64,000 bases of DNA from Cellulophaga omnivescoria (GTDB lineage: Bacteria; Bacteroidota; Bacteroidia; Flavobacteriales; Flavobacteriaceae), in assembly GCF_001999725.1 (NCBI RefSeq), contig NZ_MDDP01000004.1, positions 62,001 to 126,000 of the forward strand, in the 5' to 3' direction. Of this stretch, positions 62,336 through 64,000 are shown one piece after another (position 1 is the stretch's first letter; every line of letters starts with the position of its first letter). Made by a program: the position numbers and the translations under genes. The notes beneath the pieces were generated by a model. It had not been told where the DNA came from. It made no database searches and saw only the letters and a list, made by a program, of their open reading frames with translations.

Positions 62336-63397
62336 ATGCAGTCAATTTCAGCTCAAACATATTCAGTTCATTTTAACCAAAAAGCCTATACAGAACTAAA
62401 CACACATTTAGCAAAAGCTAACTACTCTAAAGTGTTTATTTTGGTTGATGAAAATACCCACCAACATTGTTTGCCAAATTTTATGGCACAAATTAATGGT
62501 GACTATAATTTTGAAATAATTGAAATTGAAGAAGGTGAAATAAACAAAACTATAGAAACTTGCGTACAAGTTTGGCACGTTTTATCTGAATTAGATGCAG
62601 ATCGTAAAAGTGTTATGATTAACCTTGGAGGTGGTGTAATTACAGATTTAGGAGGTTTTGTTGCTTCTACATTTAAAAGAGGCATAGATTTTATAAATGT
62701 ACCAACTACACTATTATCTATGGTAGATGCTTCAGTTGGTGGTAAAACCGGTGTAGATTTAGGCTCTTTAAAAAACCAAGTTGGCGTTATTAACCAACCA
62801 CAAATGGTGTTAGTTATTTCTTCATTTTTGCAAACATTAGAAAAAAGACAACTAAACAGTGGTTTTGCAGAAATGCTTAAACACGGCTTAATTAAAGATA
62901 AAAAATACTGGAACGAATTAAATTTAGTGTCCGACTTTAATAATCTTGATGAATTTATTTACGACTCTGTGGTTATTAAAAATGATGTTGTAACCATAGA
63001 CCCTACAGAACAAAACCTGCGTAAAATTTTGAATTATGGCCACACGTTAGGACACGCTATAGAGTCTTATTTTTTAGAAAATGAAGACAAAAAAACACTC
63101 TTACATGGAGAAGCCATAGCTATAGGTATGGTACTAGAGGCTTTTTTAAGCAATAAATTAACTGGTTTAGAAAATAAAGATTTAGAGGCTATTAAAAATA
63201 CCTTTACAAAACACTACGGAAAAGTTGAATTTACTGAAGATGATATAAAACAAATTTTAACCTATTTAAAGTTTGATAAAAAGAATTCTCACGGCAATAT
63301 CAATTTTGTTTTATTAGAGTGTATTGGAGAATGTAAAATTGATGTTAATGTTGATGAAGATTTATTACACCAATCTTTTGCATACTACAAAGTTTAA
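62336..63397 (+). CDS. aroB: 3-dehydroquinate synthase
   Basis: This 353-residue enzyme of the shikimate pathway has the NAD-binding motifs EEGEINKTIETC, NLGGGVITDLGGFVASTFKRG and PTTLLSMVDASVGGKTGVDL. SGFAEMLKHGLI and NYGHTLGHAIESYF (zinc-binding His) follow, and HGEAIAIGM has the last zinc ligand. It converts DAHP to 3-dehydroquinate. It starts at ATG 62336 and stands alone, divergent from the proline dehydrogenase gene. Confidence 0.95.
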   Translation: MQSISAQTYSVHFNQKAYTELNTHLAKANYSKVFILVDENTHQHCLPNFMAQINGDYNFEIIEIEEGEINKTIETCVQVWHVLSELDADRKSVMINLGGGVITDLGGFVASTFKRGIDFINVPTTLLSMVDASVGGKTGVDLGSLKNQVGVINQPQMVLVISSFLQTLEKRQLNSGFAEMLKHGLIKDKKYWNELNLVSDFNNLDEFIYDSVVIKNDVVTIDPTEQNLRKILNYGHTLGHAIESYFLENEDKKTLLHGEAIAIGMVLEAFLSNKLTGLENKDLEAIKNTFTKHYGKVEFTEDDIKQILTYLKFDKKNSHGNINFVLLECIGECKIDVNVDEDLLHQSFAYYKV

Positions 63398-63456
63398 GCT
63401 ACACACCTACATAAAAACCCTGCTACACAACTAATTACAATTTTGCTGTAAAAAAA

Positions 63457-63486
63457 GTTTTAGTTTAGTTCTTATAAAACTAAAAC
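63457..63486 (+). repeat. 10-bp inverted repeat in the leader of the 63496 gene
   Basis: GTTTTAGTTT (63457-63466) and AAACTAAAAC (63477-63486) flank a 10-nt loop and end nine bases before the start codon. No T run follows, so it does not look like a terminator. It could be an operator or an mRNA hairpin. Confidence 0.4.
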
Positions 63487-63495
63487 CTATGAATT

Positions 63496-63792
63496 ATGTT
63501 ACGCAAACTAGTAGATTACAAAAAACTTGACCACACTGTAGCCGCTAAATTAATAGAGTCTTACCCGCACGGATATGGCGATAATGACATTATTGTTTTT
63601 AAAAATGCAAAAGGGGAATTTGTAGAGGCTGTAGAAGTCAGAACAGAAGACACCATTTACTTAGTTAGAATAAGTAAAAGCTTATCTAATTTTATAGCTA
63701 ATTTTGACGATGCTATAGAAAAAGAATTAGAAACAACAGGTACAGAAACTTCTGCGTCTGCTAATTTTGAAGACGCAGAGGAAACGGAATAG
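63496..63792 (+). CDS. conserved small hypothetical protein
   Basis: This 98-residue protein starts LRKLVDYKKLDHTVAAKLIESYPHGYGDNDIIVFKNAKGEFVEAVEVRTED as a compact alpha/beta fold (residues 1-75). It ends in a low-complexity acidic tail (residues 76-98). It is soluble, with no signal peptide. No family name is recognised, but the folded part looks well conserved in style. It lies downstream of aroB with an inverted repeat in its leader. Confidence 0.65.
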   Translation: MLRKLVDYKKLDHTVAAKLIESYPHGYGDNDIIVFKNAKGEFVEAVEVRTEDTIYLVRISKSLSNFIANFDDAIEKELETTGTETSASANFEDAEETE

Positions 63793-63809
63793 TGTTTTTA
63801 CACCACCTA

Positions 63810-64000
63810 TTATAAATATCTATCTAAAACAATTTTAGTATGATGCTCTAAATGGCCGCAAGCAACAAAACCTGCAGCTGCAGTACTCATTGGAGAGTTG
63901 CTTGCCGTACCCACAAACTTTAATTGCTCATTGGTTAAATTTGCAAACAAAGAAATGGTTGCCGCTCTAACATCTAAAAATTCTTTTAATAAACTTTTTC
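63810..64000 (-). CDS. DinB family protein, 3' part only
   Basis: The minus-strand frame is open from the window edge to a TAA at 63810, giving the last 62 codons. The sequence has FLDVRAATISLFANLTNEQ, GTASNSPMSTAAAGFVACGHLEHH and IVLDRYL. The G-H-x-x-H-H pattern and this C-terminal helix are typical of the DinB/DUF664 four-helix metal-binding proteins, where the His residues bind a divalent metal. Some relatives are thiol-dependent enzymes. The N-terminal His lies outside the window. Confidence 0.8.
   Translation of the reverse strand, partial: KSLLKEFLDVRAATISLFANLTNEQLKFVGTASNSPMSTAAAGFVACGHLEHHTKIVLDRYL

Overview
The window is chromosomal DNA from a bacterium of the Bacteroidota, most likely a marine or aquatic member of the Flavobacteriaceae. 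The DNA is AT-rich. Many leaders carry a TAnnTTTG -7 element and few have a purine-rich ribosome binding site. TTG and GTG starts are common. Marker genes of the group are present: a short primary sigma factor, a fused LpxC-FabZ, a fused E1 alpha/beta 2-oxoacid dehydrogenase, and PorX, the regulator of type IX secretion. No rRNA, tRNA, CRISPR array, insertion sequence or prophage was seen. This is a stable core-genome region with a few lineage-specific islands.

Layout. 1-2.8 kb: the 5' part of an FG-GAP-repeat lipoprotein gene, a tandem pair of small secreted acidic paralogues, and a ribosome hibernation factor. 2.9-13.5 kb: metabolic and housekeeping genes (E1 dehydrogenase, 2OG-Fe(II) oxygenase, SUI1 factor, a DUF1835 / nucleoside phosphorylase / periplasmic-binding-fold trio, Ung, YfcC carrier, PhoD phosphatase, a one-domain helicase). 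13.6-19.6 kb: OsmC, glycosyltransferase-menB, an SF2 helicase, DUF6155 and rpoD. 19.7-29.0 kb (all minus): the most distinctive locus. A six-gene operon runs hybrid kinase-like protein, receiver protein, membrane-anchored HEAT protein, processive GT2, LtaS-like membrane protein, YaiO-type outer-membrane barrel. Two tandem microprotein reading frames trail it. 29.4-38.3 kb: thioesterase, DUF2461, cysE-cysM, truA, small membrane proteins, a two-domain lipoprotein and an OmpR-type two-component system. 38.3-45.7 kb: a complete hisGDCBHAF(IE) operon behind a leader peptide with four His codons and a terminator. 45.8-57.3 kb: prohibitin, VWA protein, fabG, DUF1569, sucD, the lipid A block (lpxD, lpxC-fabZ, lpxA, efp, second lpxD-like gene) and an HD hydrolase. 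57.3-64 kb: porX, tsaE, alanine dehydrogenase, proline dehydrogenase, aroB and the end of a DinB-family gene.

The locus at 20-29 kb looks like a regulated polysaccharide synthesis and export system: an inner-membrane synthase, a periplasmic-facing LtaS-like protein and an outer-membrane barrel. Two of its proteins look catalytically degenerate. The kinase-like protein has Ser in place of the H-box His but keeps intact receiver and Hpt domains. The LtaS-like protein lacks the usual Glu and Asp metal ligands. Its C-terminal TPR module resembles the N-terminal module of the barrel protein next door, which suggests the two interact. This locus and the two paralogous microproteins at its 3' end are the best candidates for undescribed biology. 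The his leader and the repeats upstream of the OmpR-type regulator are the clearest regulatory finds.
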